This document shows, one piece after another, positions 15,680-23,623 of a stretch of DNA of 64,000 bases; positions within the stretch are counted from its first letter, which is position 1; every line of letters begins with the position of its first letter. The DNA comes from Microbacterium sp. ABRD28 (GTDB lineage: Bacteria; Actinomycetota; Actinomycetes; Actinomycetales; Microbacteriaceae). The position numbers and the translations under genes were made by a program. The notes beneath the pieces are model-generated. The model was not told where the DNA came from, ran no database searches, and saw nothing but the letters and a program-made list of their open reading frames with translations. The stretch covers positions 124,001 through 188,000 of the forward strand of contig NZ_CP031015.1 of the NCBI RefSeq assembly GCF_003850245.1, read 5' to 3'.

Positions 15680-15955
15680 TCAGGCGAGCATCATGAAGAG
15701 CTTCTCCAGCTCTTCGGGCGTGGTGCCGTCGTCTTCGAACGCGGCATCGGGGTCGGCCAGGCATTCCTTCATCGCGGTGGAGACGATGGCGAATCCGGCA
15801 CGGTCGATCGCGCTGCCGACGGCCGCGAGCTGGGTGATCACGTCACGACAGGGCTTGTCCTGCTCGACGGCGGCGATGACCGCATCGAGCTGGCCGCGGG
15901 CGCGGCGCAGGCGGTTGACGATTCGGCGCTGGACCTCGGGGTCGGCGGTGCGCAT
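15680..15955 (-). CDS. CsoR/CstR-family repressor, persulfide-sensor type
   Basis: This 91-residue all-helical DUF156 protein has RRIVNRLRRARGQLDAV, then Cys36 (DKPCRDV), and Cys65 (MKECL). Copper-sensing CsoR needs Cys-His-Cys with His at position 61; here 61 is Ala, so the ligand set is Cys-x-Cys as in CstR, which senses persulfides. The next gene encodes a rhodanese-fused reductase, which fits. The ATG overlaps the preceding stop as TGATG. The probable operator is the perfect palindrome at 17691-17708 ahead of the operon. Other CsoR-like metals sensors cannot be excluded but are less likely. Confidence 0.85.
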   Translation of the reverse strand: MRTADPEVQRRIVNRLRRARGQLDAVIAAVEQDKPCRDVITQLAAVGSAIDRAGFAIVSTAMKECLADPDAAFEDDGTTPEELEKLFMMLA

Positions 15956-17682
15956 CAGCGGACTCCTTCCTCACGGGCGGCGGGTTCGGACCGGACCCAC
16001 AGCAGATCGGCGGCGCGCGATCCGAGCGCCGCACGCAGGGTGAGGATGCCGCCCGAGAGCGACGCGGCATCGAAGCCCGCCTGCACGAGCACACGGTAGG
16101 CGATCGCCGACCGCACCCCCGACGCGCACATCACGCGGACCGGACGGCCGTCGGCGGCATCCGCCACCTCGGCCAGCCGAGCACGCAGCTCCGTGTGCGG
16201 AATGTGCAGCGCGCCGGGCAGATGACCGGTGGCGACCTCGTCAGCCGTGCGCACATCGAGCACGAGCGCCGAGGCGAGCACCTCGTCGAGGTCGTCGGCG
16301 TACCAGAGGCGCAGTTGACCGGTGCGGACGTTCTCACCCAGCATGCCGACGAGGTTCACCGGGTCTTTCGCAGCACCGTAGGGCGGCGAGTAGGCGAGGT
16401 CGAGATCGATGAGGTCATCGACGGTGAGAGAGGAGCGGATGGCGGTGGCCAGGACGTCGATGCGCTTGTCGACGCCGTCCTCCCCCACCGCCTGCGCTCC
16501 CAGAAGCAGGCCGTCGTCCTCGCGGAAGTGCACGATGAGGTGCAGCTGCGCGGCGCCCGGGAAGTAGCCGGCGTGCTGAGTGGGGTGCAGGTGCAGGGTG
16601 CGGTAGCGCGTGCCCGCGGCGTCGAGCGACGCGCGGTTCGCGCCGGTGAGGGCTGCGGCGAGAGAGCCGACCCGCACGATCGCCGTGCCCACCGACGAGG
16701 GCACCGCCCGCGCGGAATCGGGGCGGAGGATATCGTCGGCGATGAGCCGACCGGCGCGGTTGGCCGGGCCCGCCAGGGCGATCGGACGCCGGCCGCCGGT
16801 GACCGCATCGACCGCGGCGGTGGCGTCACCGACCGCCCAGACTCGCGGAGCAGAGGTGCGTCCGTGTTCGTCGACGACGATGGCGCCCCGGTCGCACACG
16901 ATGCCGGCCGCCTCGAAGGGGGCGGTGTCGGGGCGAACGCCCACCGACAGGACGATGAGGTCGGCGTCGATGCGGGTGCCGTCGGTCAGCACGACGACGT
17001 CGTGCTCGGTGCCGTGCTCGACCGCGTTCGCGCCGACCCCGATGTGCAGATCGACGCCGAGGTCGACGAGCTCGTCGGCGACGAGGGTCGCAAGCTCCCG
17101 CTCGAGCGGCGGCAGCACATGGTCGGCGAGTTCGACGAGCGAGACGGCGAGCCCCCGAGCGGCGAGCGCCTCGGCGGCTTCGAGCCCGATGAACCCGGCG
17201 CCGAGCACCACCGCCCGGCGTGCGCCGGCGTCGACGCGGTCTCGGAGGGCCAGGGCGTCGTCGACGGTGCGGAGGGTCCGCACCCGCGGGGAGTCGAGGC
17301 CCGGCAGCGGCGGACGCACCGCCTGCCCGCCCGGGGAGAGCACGAGGGCGTCGTAGTGGATCTCTTCGACCCCGTCGGCGGTCATGACGGTGACCGTCTG
17401 CGCCACGGTGTCGACCGCCGTGACGTCGTGGTCGGTGCGCACGTCGAGGTTCAGCGCGGCGCGAAGCGAGGCCGGAGTCTGGACGAGGAGCTTGTCGGCA
17501 TCGGCGATCTCTCCGCCGACGTAGTACGGCAGACCGCAGTTCGCGAAGGAGACGTGCGGGCCGCGCTCGAGCACGATGATCTCGGCGGACTCGTCCAGCC
17601 GTCGCGCGCGGGCGGCGCAGCTCATTCCGCCGGCGACGCCTCCGACGATGACGATCCGGTGTGGGGCGGGACTCTGGGGCAT
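15955..17682 (-). CDS. CoA-disulfide reductase / persulfide reductase fused to rhodanese
   Basis: At 575 residues it combines a FAD/NAD-binding reductase (about 1-450) with a C-terminal rhodanese domain (about 465-560). Motifs: FAD loop IVGGVAGG (12-19), active Cys49 in SFANCGLPYY, NAD loop VVLGAGFIGLEAAE, second FAD motif RVWAVGDA, and rhodanese Cys519 in VMCASGVRS. CoADR-RHD proteins reduce CoA disulfide or persulfide using NAD(P)H and handle sulfane sulfur. With CstR-like repressor and operator it forms a sulfide/persulfide detoxification unit. The ATG at 17682 is only eight bases from the operator, so transcription may start close to the gene. Confidence 0.92.
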   Translation of the reverse strand: MPQSPAPHRIVIVGGVAGGMSCAARARRLDESAEIIVLERGPHVSFANCGLPYYVGGEIADADKLLVQTPASLRAALNLDVRTDHDVTAVDTVAQTVTVMTADGVEEIHYDALVLSPGGQAVRPPLPGLDSPRVRTLRTVDDALALRDRVDAGARRAVVLGAGFIGLEAAEALAARGLAVSLVELADHVLPPLERELATLVADELVDLGVDLHIGVGANAVEHGTEHDVVVLTDGTRIDADLIVLSVGVRPDTAPFEAAGIVCDRGAIVVDEHGRTSAPRVWAVGDATAAVDAVTGGRRPIALAGPANRAGRLIADDILRPDSARAVPSSVGTAIVRVGSLAAALTGANRASLDAAGTRYRTLHLHPTQHAGYFPGAAQLHLIVHFREDDGLLLGAQAVGEDGVDKRIDVLATAIRSSLTVDDLIDLDLAYSPPYGAAKDPVNLVGMLGENVRTGQLRLWYADDLDEVLASALVLDVRTADEVATGHLPGALHIPHTELRARLAEVADAADGRPVRVMCASGVRSAIAYRVLVQAGFDAASLSGGILTLRAALGSRAADLLWVRSEPAAREEGVR

Positions 17683-17690
17683 GCTCCGAT

Positions 17691-17708
17691 GATACCCCCG
17701 GGGGTATC
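17691..17708. promoter_or_regulatory. CsoR/CstR-type operator palindrome
   Basis: GATACCCCCGGGGGTATC is an 18-base perfect palindrome. The ATACCCC...GGGGTAT core matches the known CsoR/CstR operator class. It lies just upstream of the CoADR-rhodanese gene whose operon encodes the CstR-like repressor, so it is the likely autoregulatory site. It also borders the truncated DUF2975 gene on the plus strand, which may have come under the same control. Confidence 0.82.
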
Positions 17709-17723
17709 CAGGGCACCTGGGAG

Positions 17724-18083
17724 TTGCCCGGGCTATCGACTTTCGTGGTCCTGGGGATCGTGACCCTCCAGGTCTTCGCCGTCTGCGTCTGGCGCCTCCT
17801 GACGATGGTGCGCCGCGACGCCGTGTTCACCCCGGCCGCGTTCCGCTACGTCGACGTGATCATCGGCGCGGTGATCGCGGCATCCGTCGTCACCTTCGCC
17901 TTCGCCGTCGTGCTCCGTTTCGGCGAGGCAGCCCCCGGAATCATCGGCCTCATCTCGGGCTTCGCCCTCGTGCTCGCCGGCATGGCCCTGCTGGTGGTGG
18001 TGATGAGGATGCTGCTGACGCAGGCCATCGCCCGCGAGGTCGAGGCGGGGCGGCTCCGCGCCGAGCTCGACGAGGTGATCTGA
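17724..18083 (+). CDS. DUF2975-family membrane protein, N-terminally truncated
   Basis: The frame matches DUF2975 from about WELPGL onward (TLQVFAVCVWRLLTMVRRDAVFTPAAFRYVDVI, ending ARLRAELDEVI-like), with three helices left. Typical members have about 160 residues and begin with an extra helix plus about 40 residues; those are missing here. The sequence before 17720 is instead the CstR operator and CoADR start. Possible starts are TTG 17724 (AGGG ten bases ahead), GTG 17745 or GTG 17661; none is strong. It is followed by its usual HTH partner with a one-base overlap. Either it works as a shorter protein or it is a decaying remnant. Confidence 0.55.
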   Translation: MPGLSTFVVLGIVTLQVFAVCVWRLLTMVRRDAVFTPAAFRYVDVIIGAVIAASVVTFAFAVVLRFGEAAPGIIGLISGFALVLAGMALLVVVMRMLLTQAIAREVEAGRLRAELDEVI

Positions 18084-18340
18084 TGCCGATCATCGTCGAC
18101 ATCGACGTGATGCTCGCCCGGCGCAAGATGGCCGTCGGCACGCTTGCCGACCTCATCGGCATCACCCCCGCGAACCTCGCCGTCCTGAAGAACGGCCGGG
18201 CCAAGGCGGTGCGCTTCTCGACCCTCGATGCGCTCTGCCAGGCGCTGAATTGCCAGCCCGGCGACATCTTGAGATTCGAAGCCGACGGGGCGGGACGCCC
18301 ACTCAGTGACGGGGCCCCGGGCCGCGAAGCCACTCCATGA
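18083..18340 (+). CDS. Xre-type HTH regulator (YozG-like) paired with DUF2975
   Basis: This 85-residue protein is a single Cro/C1 helix-turn-helix domain: MPIIVDIDVMLARRKM, TLADLIGITPANLAVLKNGRA (recognition helix), FSTLDALCQALNCQPGDIL. It starts within the stop codon of the DUF2975 gene (TGATG), a coupling seen widely because the two families form a membrane-linked regulator pair. The pairing suggests it controls its own two-gene unit. The ligand or signal is unknown. It looks intact although its partner lost its N-terminus. Confidence 0.85.
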   Translation: MPIIVDIDVMLARRKMAVGTLADLIGITPANLAVLKNGRAKAVRFSTLDALCQALNCQPGDILRFEADGAGRPLSDGAPGREATP

Positions 18341-18374
18341 CAGGGTGGGAGGAGAACCCGAACGAAAGAGCGCC

Positions 18375-19160
18375 ATGCCCGAGTCATCCTTCTCCTTCCG
18401 CCCGCAGGGTCATGAGCTGCGGTTCCGCCGCCTTCGCCTGGCCGAACGCGAGTGGATCACGCCCGGGTATGTGAGGGTCCGGCTGATCGGGGACGACATG
18501 GCGGACTTCGTCTCGGCGGCACCCGACGACCATGTGCGCATCTTCTTCCCCGACGGCGACCCTCACACCGACGAGGAACTCGCCGCCGCGCCGAGCCGCG
18601 AATACACCCCGGCGCGGTGGGGCACCGACTGGCTCGATCTGGAATTCGTGCTGCACGGCGATCCGGTCGGGGAAACAGCCGGAGCAGCGTCGACGTGGGC
18701 GGCGACCGCCCCGACGGGGGCCCTCGCGGGTATCCGCGGACCGCGCGGCTCGAAAGTCGTCGACGGCCGGCCCGACTTCTGGCTGCTCGCGGGCGACGAG
18801 ACCGCCGTGCCCGCGATGCGCCGCTTCGCGGCGATCATGGACGATCAGGCCCGCGGGCGTATCTTCGTCGAGGTGGCCGACGCCGCCCACGAGCTGCCGA
18901 TCGACGCGCCCGCGGGTGTCGTCGTCGAACAGGTGCACCGCGGCACGACGGCACCCGGGTCGGCGCTGGCTGCGCGGCTGAGCGCGCTCGGCGGCGAGGA
19001 GCGGCCGACCGGCAGCATCCTGGGGTTCATCGCGGCCGAGCAGTCGATCGTCAAGCCCGGTCGTGAGCTGCTGCTCGAGCGCTGGGGCGTGCCGGCAGAC
19101 CAGACCGTCATCAAGGGCTACTGGAAGCGCGGCGAGACCTCGGAGAAGAAGCCGCGCTGA
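18375..19160 (+). CDS. Siderophore-interacting protein (SIP family ferric reductase)
   Basis: The 261-residue product has the ferredoxin-reductase-like SIP layout: FAD-binding barrel with SREYTPARW (flavin-binding R-x-Y-[ST] motif), GPRGSKVV, WLLAGDETAVPAM (NAD(P)H domain) and the family-ending KGYWKRGE. These enzymes reduce ferric siderophores in the cytoplasm and release Fe2+. ATG 18375 is preceded by GAAAGAG. No clear iron-box was found upstream, and no siderophore uptake gene is adjacent, so iron control is not demonstrated. It converges with the glutamate-cysteine ligase family gene. Confidence 0.9.
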   Translation: MPESSFSFRPQGHELRFRRLRLAEREWITPGYVRVRLIGDDMADFVSAAPDDHVRIFFPDGDPHTDEELAAAPSREYTPARWGTDWLDLEFVLHGDPVGETAGAASTWAATAPTGALAGIRGPRGSKVVDGRPDFWLLAGDETAVPAMRRFAAIMDDQARGRIFVEVADAAHELPIDAPAGVVVEQVHRGTTAPGSALAARLSALGGEERPTGSILGFIAAEQSIVKPGRELLLERWGVPADQTVIKGYWKRGETSEKKPR

Positions 19161-19173
19161 CGGGCGAGGGCGG

Positions 19174-20640
19174 TCAGCGCTCCCAGGTGTGCACCGGCTC
19201 GTTGGTGTGCATGCCGGCGGTGTAGTCCAGCAGGGTGGCCCGCAGGGCGTCGAAACGCTCCATGCCGCGGCGCTGGTGCATGCGCCCGATGAACCACTCC
19301 GCGCCGGTGACACCCGTGAGGCACCGCTGCTCGATGATGCCCAGCAGGCGCTCGCGCTCGGCGGTGTCGACACCCCATGCCTCCAGTCCGCGGTGGGCGA
19401 GGGGGAGCAGGCGCCGGAGCACGAGCTCGGTCGCCGCCACCTGGCCGACGCCGGGCCAGTAGACGCGCGCATCGATGCCGTCGCGCGCGCCGGCGTGGAA
19501 GTTCTCCTCGGCCGCGCTGAAGGACATCTGCGACCACAGCGGCCGCTCATCCTCGGCGAGCGCGCGCACGAGCCCGAAGTAGAACGCGGCGTTCGCCATG
19601 ATGTCGGCGACGGTGGGACCGGCGGCGAGCAGCCGGTTCTCCACGCGGAGGTGCGGCATCCCGTCGGCGATGTCGTACACCGGGCGGTTCCAGCGGTAGA
19701 CGGTGCCGTTGTGGAGCTTGAGCTCGGCGAGCGACGGCACCCGGCCCTCGTCGAGGGCGACCGCCGGGTCTTCGTCGTCGACCACGGGGAGAAGAGCCGG
19801 GAAGTACCGGACGTTCTCTTCGAACAGGTCGAACACCGAGGTGATCCACCGCTCGCCGAACCACACCCGGGGCCGGACGCCCTGGGCCTTCAGCTCCTCG
19901 CTGCGGGTGTCGGTCGCCTGCTCGAACAGCGGGATGCGCGTCTCTCGCCAGAGCTCCTTGCCGAGAAGGTAGGGCGAGTTCGCCGACACGGCGAGTTGCA
20001 CGCCCGCGATCACCTGCGAGGCGTTCCAGTACGCGGCGAAGTCGTCGGGCGAGGTCTGCACGTGGAACTGCGTACTCGTGCACGCCGCTTCGGGAATGAT
20101 CGAATCGGCCGTGGTGCGGAGCTTCTCGGCACCCGTGATCGAGATCGCGATGTCCTCCCCGCGCGCGTCGAGGATCTGCTCGCTGAGGAGCGCGTAGCGC
20201 GGGTTGGCGCTCAGGGTCTCGCGCGTGAGATGCCCCTCGGCGAGGGTCGGCAGGATGCCGATCATGACGAGATGTGCGCCGACACCCGCCGAGCGCTCCT
20301 CGGCTCGGTTGAGGCTGCGGCGCAGACCGTCCTCGAACGTCGTCAGCCCTCCCCCGCGCAGTCGCGCCGGGGGGACGTTCATCTCGATGTTGAACTGACC
20401 GAGCTCGGTCTGGAACGCCGGGTCGGCGATCGCGGCGAGCGCCTCGGCGTTGCGGAAGGCGGGATCGCCGACTTCGTCGATGAGGTTGAACTCGACCTCC
20501 AGCCCCGTCAGCGGATCGTCGGTGTCGAACCGCGATTCGCGCAGCATCTGCGCGAAGACGTCGAGGTTCTGCCGCACCTTCTCACGGTGGCGGGTGCGGT
20601 CGGCGCGGGTGAACTCCTGCGGTGCGACATCCTCTCCCAT
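19174..20640 (-). CDS. Glutamate-cysteine ligase family (GCS2-like) ATP-grasp-type enzyme
   Basis: A 488-residue protein with the carboxylate-amine ligase pattern: TGLEVEFNLIDEVGDP (Glu metal ligands), LGQFNIEMN, ACTSTQFHVQTSPDDFA (glutamate-binding), WITSVFDLFEENVRYFPALLP, and RVENRLLAAGPTVADIMANAAF (conserved R-E-N). Homologues in actinobacteria are annotated as glutamate-cysteine ligases. Mycothiol, not glutathione, is expected to be the main thiol here, so the real product may be another gamma-glutamyl amide. It is monocistronic. Stop and downstream SIP gene stops are 13 bases apart. Confidence 0.8.
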   Translation of the reverse strand: MGEDVAPQEFTRADRTRHREKVRQNLDVFAQMLRESRFDTDDPLTGLEVEFNLIDEVGDPAFRNAEALAAIADPAFQTELGQFNIEMNVPPARLRGGGLTTFEDGLRRSLNRAEERSAGVGAHLVMIGILPTLAEGHLTRETLSANPRYALLSEQILDARGEDIAISITGAEKLRTTADSIIPEAACTSTQFHVQTSPDDFAAYWNASQVIAGVQLAVSANSPYLLGKELWRETRIPLFEQATDTRSEELKAQGVRPRVWFGERWITSVFDLFEENVRYFPALLPVVDDEDPAVALDEGRVPSLAELKLHNGTVYRWNRPVYDIADGMPHLRVENRLLAAGPTVADIMANAAFYFGLVRALAEDERPLWSQMSFSAAEENFHAGARDGIDARVYWPGVGQVAATELVLRRLLPLAHRGLEAWGVDTAERERLLGIIEQRCLTGVTGAEWFIGRMHQRRGMERFDALRATLLDYTAGMHTNEPVHTWER

Positions 20641-20701
20641 GGGGGCACTCTAGGGGCGCGGGCCCGGCCGGGCGAGGGGTTGCGGACGAGTGCGACCGCG
20701 G

Positions 20702-21121
20702 TCAGCCCGTGCCGGTCGCCCTCAGATCGAGCTCGCGCACCAGCTTCTTCGGCGCCGTGACGCGGTACGACGCGTCGATGAGTTCGGCGACCTCGGCCCA
20801 CTCGGCATCGGGAGCGTCGCCGGCCGGAACGTCGACGCCGAGCCACCCGGCCGGCCAGAGGTACGCGGGCTCCCAGAATCGGGGGTCCTGCCGGAGGGCC
20901 GGCTCGTCGACCGGATCGGGCCGGACGAGGATGGCGCGATCGTGCCGCGCCCCCACATGGTCGCCGCGTTCCGACCCGCCGAAGTAGCAGAAGGTCTTCG
21001 TGGTGAAGAAGTTCGGCCGGCCGTGCGAGACCCGCTCCGCCGCACCCGGCAACGCCAGGGCGATCTCGCGGATGCGCCGCAGCGCAGCATCCGCCTCATC
21101 GAACATGATCGGATGACTCAC
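20702..21121 (-). CDS. MmcQ/YjbR-family protein
   Basis: About 139 residues with the MmcQ/YjbR (CyaY-like fold) signature: ADAALRRIREIALALPGAAERVSHGRPNFFTTKTFCYFG, followed by PAGWLGVDV and the terminal YRVTAPKKL. Members bind DNA in structural studies of YjbR, but their role is unclear. GTG 21121 (MSHPIMFDE) is chosen; ATG 21106 is an alternative and a longer frame upstream is a shadow of the divergent acetyltransferase region. It appears monocistronic. Confidence 0.85.
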   Translation of the reverse strand: MSHPIMFDEADAALRRIREIALALPGAAERVSHGRPNFFTTKTFCYFGGSERGDHVGARHDRAILVRPDPVDEPALRQDPRFWEPAYLWPAGWLGVDVPAGDAPDAEWAEVAELIDASYRVTAPKKLVRELDLRATGTG

Positions 21122-21167
21122 GCGCCGCACGCTACCGCCGCGCGCCGCCGTCGGCAATGATGAACCC

Positions 21168-21641
21168 ATGCCGACGCCGGTCACAGTGCGATTCGCCACC
21201 GAAGAGGATGCCGCGACGGTCGGCGCGCTGCTTCACGACTTCAACACCGAGTTCGAATCGGCCACCCCCGGTGCCGCGTTCTTCGGCGAGCGTTTCGACG
21301 CACTCCTTCCTCGGGACGACGTGCTGGTCGTCCTCGCCGAGGATGACACCGGCGCGGCTGTGGCCTTCGCCTTCCTCACACTGCGGCCGACGCCGTACTA
21401 CCGGGGTCCGCTCGCCCAGCTCGAAGAGCTCTACGTGCGCCCGCCCCTGCGCGACGAGGGCATCGGCACCCGCGTCCTCATGGCCGCGATCGACGAGGTG
21501 CGTCGCCGCGGGGCCGGCGAGATGCACATCAACGTCGACGAGATCGATCACGACACCCGCCGGTTCTACGAGCGGCACGGCTTCGTGAACATCGAGCCCG
21601 GCGAGGACTATCGGATGCTCTGCTACCTCCGTGAGCTCTGA
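21168..21641 (+). CDS. GNAT-family N-acetyltransferase
   Basis: This 157-residue protein has the GNAT fold: VRFATEEDAATVGALL at the start, LEELYVRPPLRDEGIGTRVLMAAIDEV containing the acetyl-CoA loop (R/Q-x-x-G-x-G/A as RDEGIG), and NVDEIDHDTRRFYERHGF near the end. It transfers acetyl from acetyl-CoA to an amine of unknown substrate. Its stop overlaps the convergent membrane protein gene by 19 bases. The position between MmcQ-like and membrane protein genes gives no functional clue. Confidence 0.88.
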   Translation: MPTPVTVRFATEEDAATVGALLHDFNTEFESATPGAAFFGERFDALLPRDDVLVVLAEDDTGAAVAFAFLTLRPTPYYRGPLAQLEELYVRPPLRDEGIGTRVLMAAIDEVRRRGAGEMHINVDEIDHDTRRFYERHGFVNIEPGEDYRMLCYLREL

Positions 21642-22048
21642 TCGCTCTCCGGGTCGCCCGGCGTCGGAGTGAGCAGCCGGCGGACGCCCGCCCGCGCGAG
21701 CGTCAGCACGATGATGAGCGCCGTGACGGCGAAGAACCCGCCGAGGCGCACCTCGTCGCCGAAGACGAGGTCGACCAGCAGCAGCACCGCGAACTTGCTG
21801 CCCGGCAGGATCAGCACGAGCGCGACAACGTTGACCGAGCGTGTGAGCGCGGTGCTCGAGGCGCGGATGCGCGCGACCACGCGCTTCTTCAGCCACAGCA
21901 CGACCTCGAGCACGACCTTCAGCAGGATCGCGGTGAGGAGGGCGAGGAGGAAGGTCTCGGAGATGACCTCGGGGAAGAGCTGAATGAACACGCCCAGCAC
22001 GACGAGGTAGACGAAGACGTCCACGAGATCGATCGGGCGAAGGCGCAT
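21623..22048 (-). CDS. Small integral membrane protein
   Basis: A 141-residue protein with four helices (about 9-28, 32-53, 80-100, 101-121): VDVFVYLVVLGVFIQLF, FLLALLTAILLKVVLEVVLWL, SVNVVALVLILPGSKF, GFFAVTALIIVLTLARAGV. A basic stretch (KKRVVARIRASSTALTR) lies between helices two and three. Family not recognised; similar proteins are annotated only as hypothetical. The 3' end overlaps the acetyltransferase gene by 19 bases, a convergent arrangement that could limit both transcripts. Confidence 0.75.
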   Translation of the reverse strand: MRLRPIDLVDVFVYLVVLGVFIQLFPEVISETFLLALLTAILLKVVLEVVLWLKKRVVARIRASSTALTRSVNVVALVLILPGSKFAVLLLVDLVFGDEVRLGGFFAVTALIIVLTLARAGVRRLLTPTPGDPESDQSSRR

Positions 22049-22098
22049 CGGCGGCAGGCTATACCCGGCGGGTGGATCTCAGGAACGGGTGCCACCAT

Positions 22099-22695
22099 GT
22101 GCGGGTGCGCTCCTCCGCGGCATCCCGCATCCAGACCGTGCTCGCGGGGCTCGTCACCGTCGCCGTCGTCGCGGTGATCGCCGTCGTGGTGCTGTTCTCG
22201 CCCCGCGGGAGCGCACCCGAATGCCGCACCTGGACCGCCGAGCAGCGCGAGAACGCCGCGACCGTCATCCGGGCGGGTCGGGATCTCGGGCTCTCAGAGC
22301 GCGACCAGACCATCGCCGTGATGACCGCCATGGGCGAGTCGTCACTGCGGAACCTCGACTACGGCGACTGGGAGACCAGCGGCGTGCGAAACCCCGACGG
22401 CAGCCCCACGACCTCGGTCGGACTCTTCCAGCAGCAGGACGAGTGGGGCCCGCGCGAGGCACGCATGGATCCGTACACCGCCGCGACGATGTTCTACCGG
22501 GCGATGCTCGACGAGGTGCCCGAGGCCGAGCGCCTGGCGATGGAGCCGACACTCGTCGCCCATCGCACGCAGATCAACGCCCAGCCCGACCACTACGCGC
22601 CGTACTGGCCGGCCGCCGAGGCGCTGGTCGCGGAGCTGACCGGCGCGGAGAGCACGCCGGACGAGTCGGATGCCGCGGTCTCAGGAGGCTGCTGA
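22099..22695 (+). CDS. Membrane-anchored lysozyme-like protein
   Basis: About 198 residues starting at GTG 22099 (GTG 22072 also possible). An N-terminal signal anchor (TVLAGLVTVAVVAVIAVVVLF) is followed by a domain with AATVIRAGRDLGLSERDQTIAVMTAMGESSLRNLDYGD, then TTSVGLFQQ and ATMFYRAML. The GESSLRN...GLFQQ pair matches lysozyme-like domains in actinobacterial cell-wall hydrolases; the Glu of MGESSL would be the acid. It probably cleaves or binds peptidoglycan outside the membrane. Its end overlaps the convergent SGNH gene by 15 bases. Confidence 0.72.
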   Translation: MRVRSSAASRIQTVLAGLVTVAVVAVIAVVVLFSPRGSAPECRTWTAEQRENAATVIRAGRDLGLSERDQTIAVMTAMGESSLRNLDYGDWETSGVRNPDGSPTTSVGLFQQQDEWGPREARMDPYTAATMFYRAMLDEVPEAERLAMEPTLVAHRTQINAQPDHYAPYWPAAEALVAELTGAESTPDESDAAVSGGC

Positions 22696-23553
22696 CGGCG
22701 TCGTCGCAGCGGGGTCGCCCACCCCTGCGCCGGCGAGTGCGCGCACGAAGATGCCCGTGAGGGCGTCGTGCCCTGCCGGCGAGAAGTGACGGTCGTCGAC
22801 GAGGAACGGCGAAAGACCGGATGACGCGACCCAACCGGTCGTGTCGACGAACGCGATCCCGCGCGCCCCGGCGACCTCGGCGAGCGTCGCGCTCACCGCA
22901 CGGCGCTGGGGCGCCCATGCCTCCACCTGCACGAGCGGTCCGACGACGACGATCGTCGCCTCGGGGAAGGCGGCGCGCAGCTGGTCGAGCGAGGCCTCTG
23001 CGGCGGCGCGCACGTGCTCGATCGGGAAGGTCTGGTCGTTGCCGCCGGACTGCACGACGATGAGCGCGGGATCGGCGGGCGGTTGCCACAGCCCGCCGGC
23101 GAGGGCATCGCGGATGCTCGGATGCCCCGCCGAGGCGTCAGAGCCCGGCGGTGCAGCGACGAAACCGATGCCGCCGCGCGCGGAGAGGGTGACGTCGTAG
23201 CCGAGGTCGGCCGGGGCGCGCGCCACCCACGACGCCTCCGCGGCGGCCTGCGAGTCACCGATGACCCAGGCGGCGGGCGGGGGCGGGGGTGCGGGTGGGG
23301 CGGGGTCCGCGGGCGCGTCGTCGAGCACCGGGGTGGGCAGGAGCGGCGTCGCCGCGGGTGTCGGGGCGGAGGGGGCCTCGGCGGGGACCGGTGCGGGCGT
23401 CAGGGGAGCCGCGGCCCGGGCGACGCCGTTGAGGGGCCCGAGCGTGAGCGCGAGCCACCCGACCGTGAGGGCTGCGATGAACAGGATGCCGCCCAGCACC
23501 GTCCCCGCGCGACGCAGGCGAGCGCGGCGTCGACGTCGTGCACGCTCCCCCAC
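22681..23553 (-). CDS. Membrane-anchored SGNH/GDSL hydrolase
   Basis: The 290-residue protein begins with a very basic segment and one helix (about 16-38), then a Pro/Ala-rich linker (about 45-95) and a SGNH hydrolase domain: block I WVIGDSQ (Ser), GGIGF (Gly), QSGGNDQ (Asn) and DDRHFSPAGH (Asp/His). Such domains deacetylate or deacylate cell-wall or polysaccharide substrates. GTG 23553 is the start. It lies opposite a lysozyme-like gene with which it converges, so both may act in the wall. It is similar in plan to the SGNH domain of the OatA-type protein at 51-53 kb. Confidence 0.82.
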   Translation of the reverse strand: MGERARRRRRARLRRAGTVLGGILFIAALTVGWLALTLGPLNGVARAAAPLTPAPVPAEAPSAPTPAATPLLPTPVLDDAPADPAPPAPPPPPAAWVIGDSQAAAEASWVARAPADLGYDVTLSARGGIGFVAAPPGSDASAGHPSIRDALAGGLWQPPADPALIVVQSGGNDQTFPIEHVRAAAEASLDQLRAAFPEATIVVVGPLVQVEAWAPQRRAVSATLAEVAGARGIAFVDTTGWVASSGLSPFLVDDRHFSPAGHDALTGIFVRALAGAGVGDPAATTPSAAS

Positions 23554-23623
23554 TCGGCCAGGCTAGGCAAACGCACCAGATCCGCGGAGGAGACATGCAG
23601 GAGTACCTGGTTTTGTGTTCCCT

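Noticed and set aside
16195..17763. 522-codon frame opposite the CoADR-rhodanese gene
   Set aside because: Low-complexity His/Arg/Gly-rich translation antisense to a well conserved enzyme.
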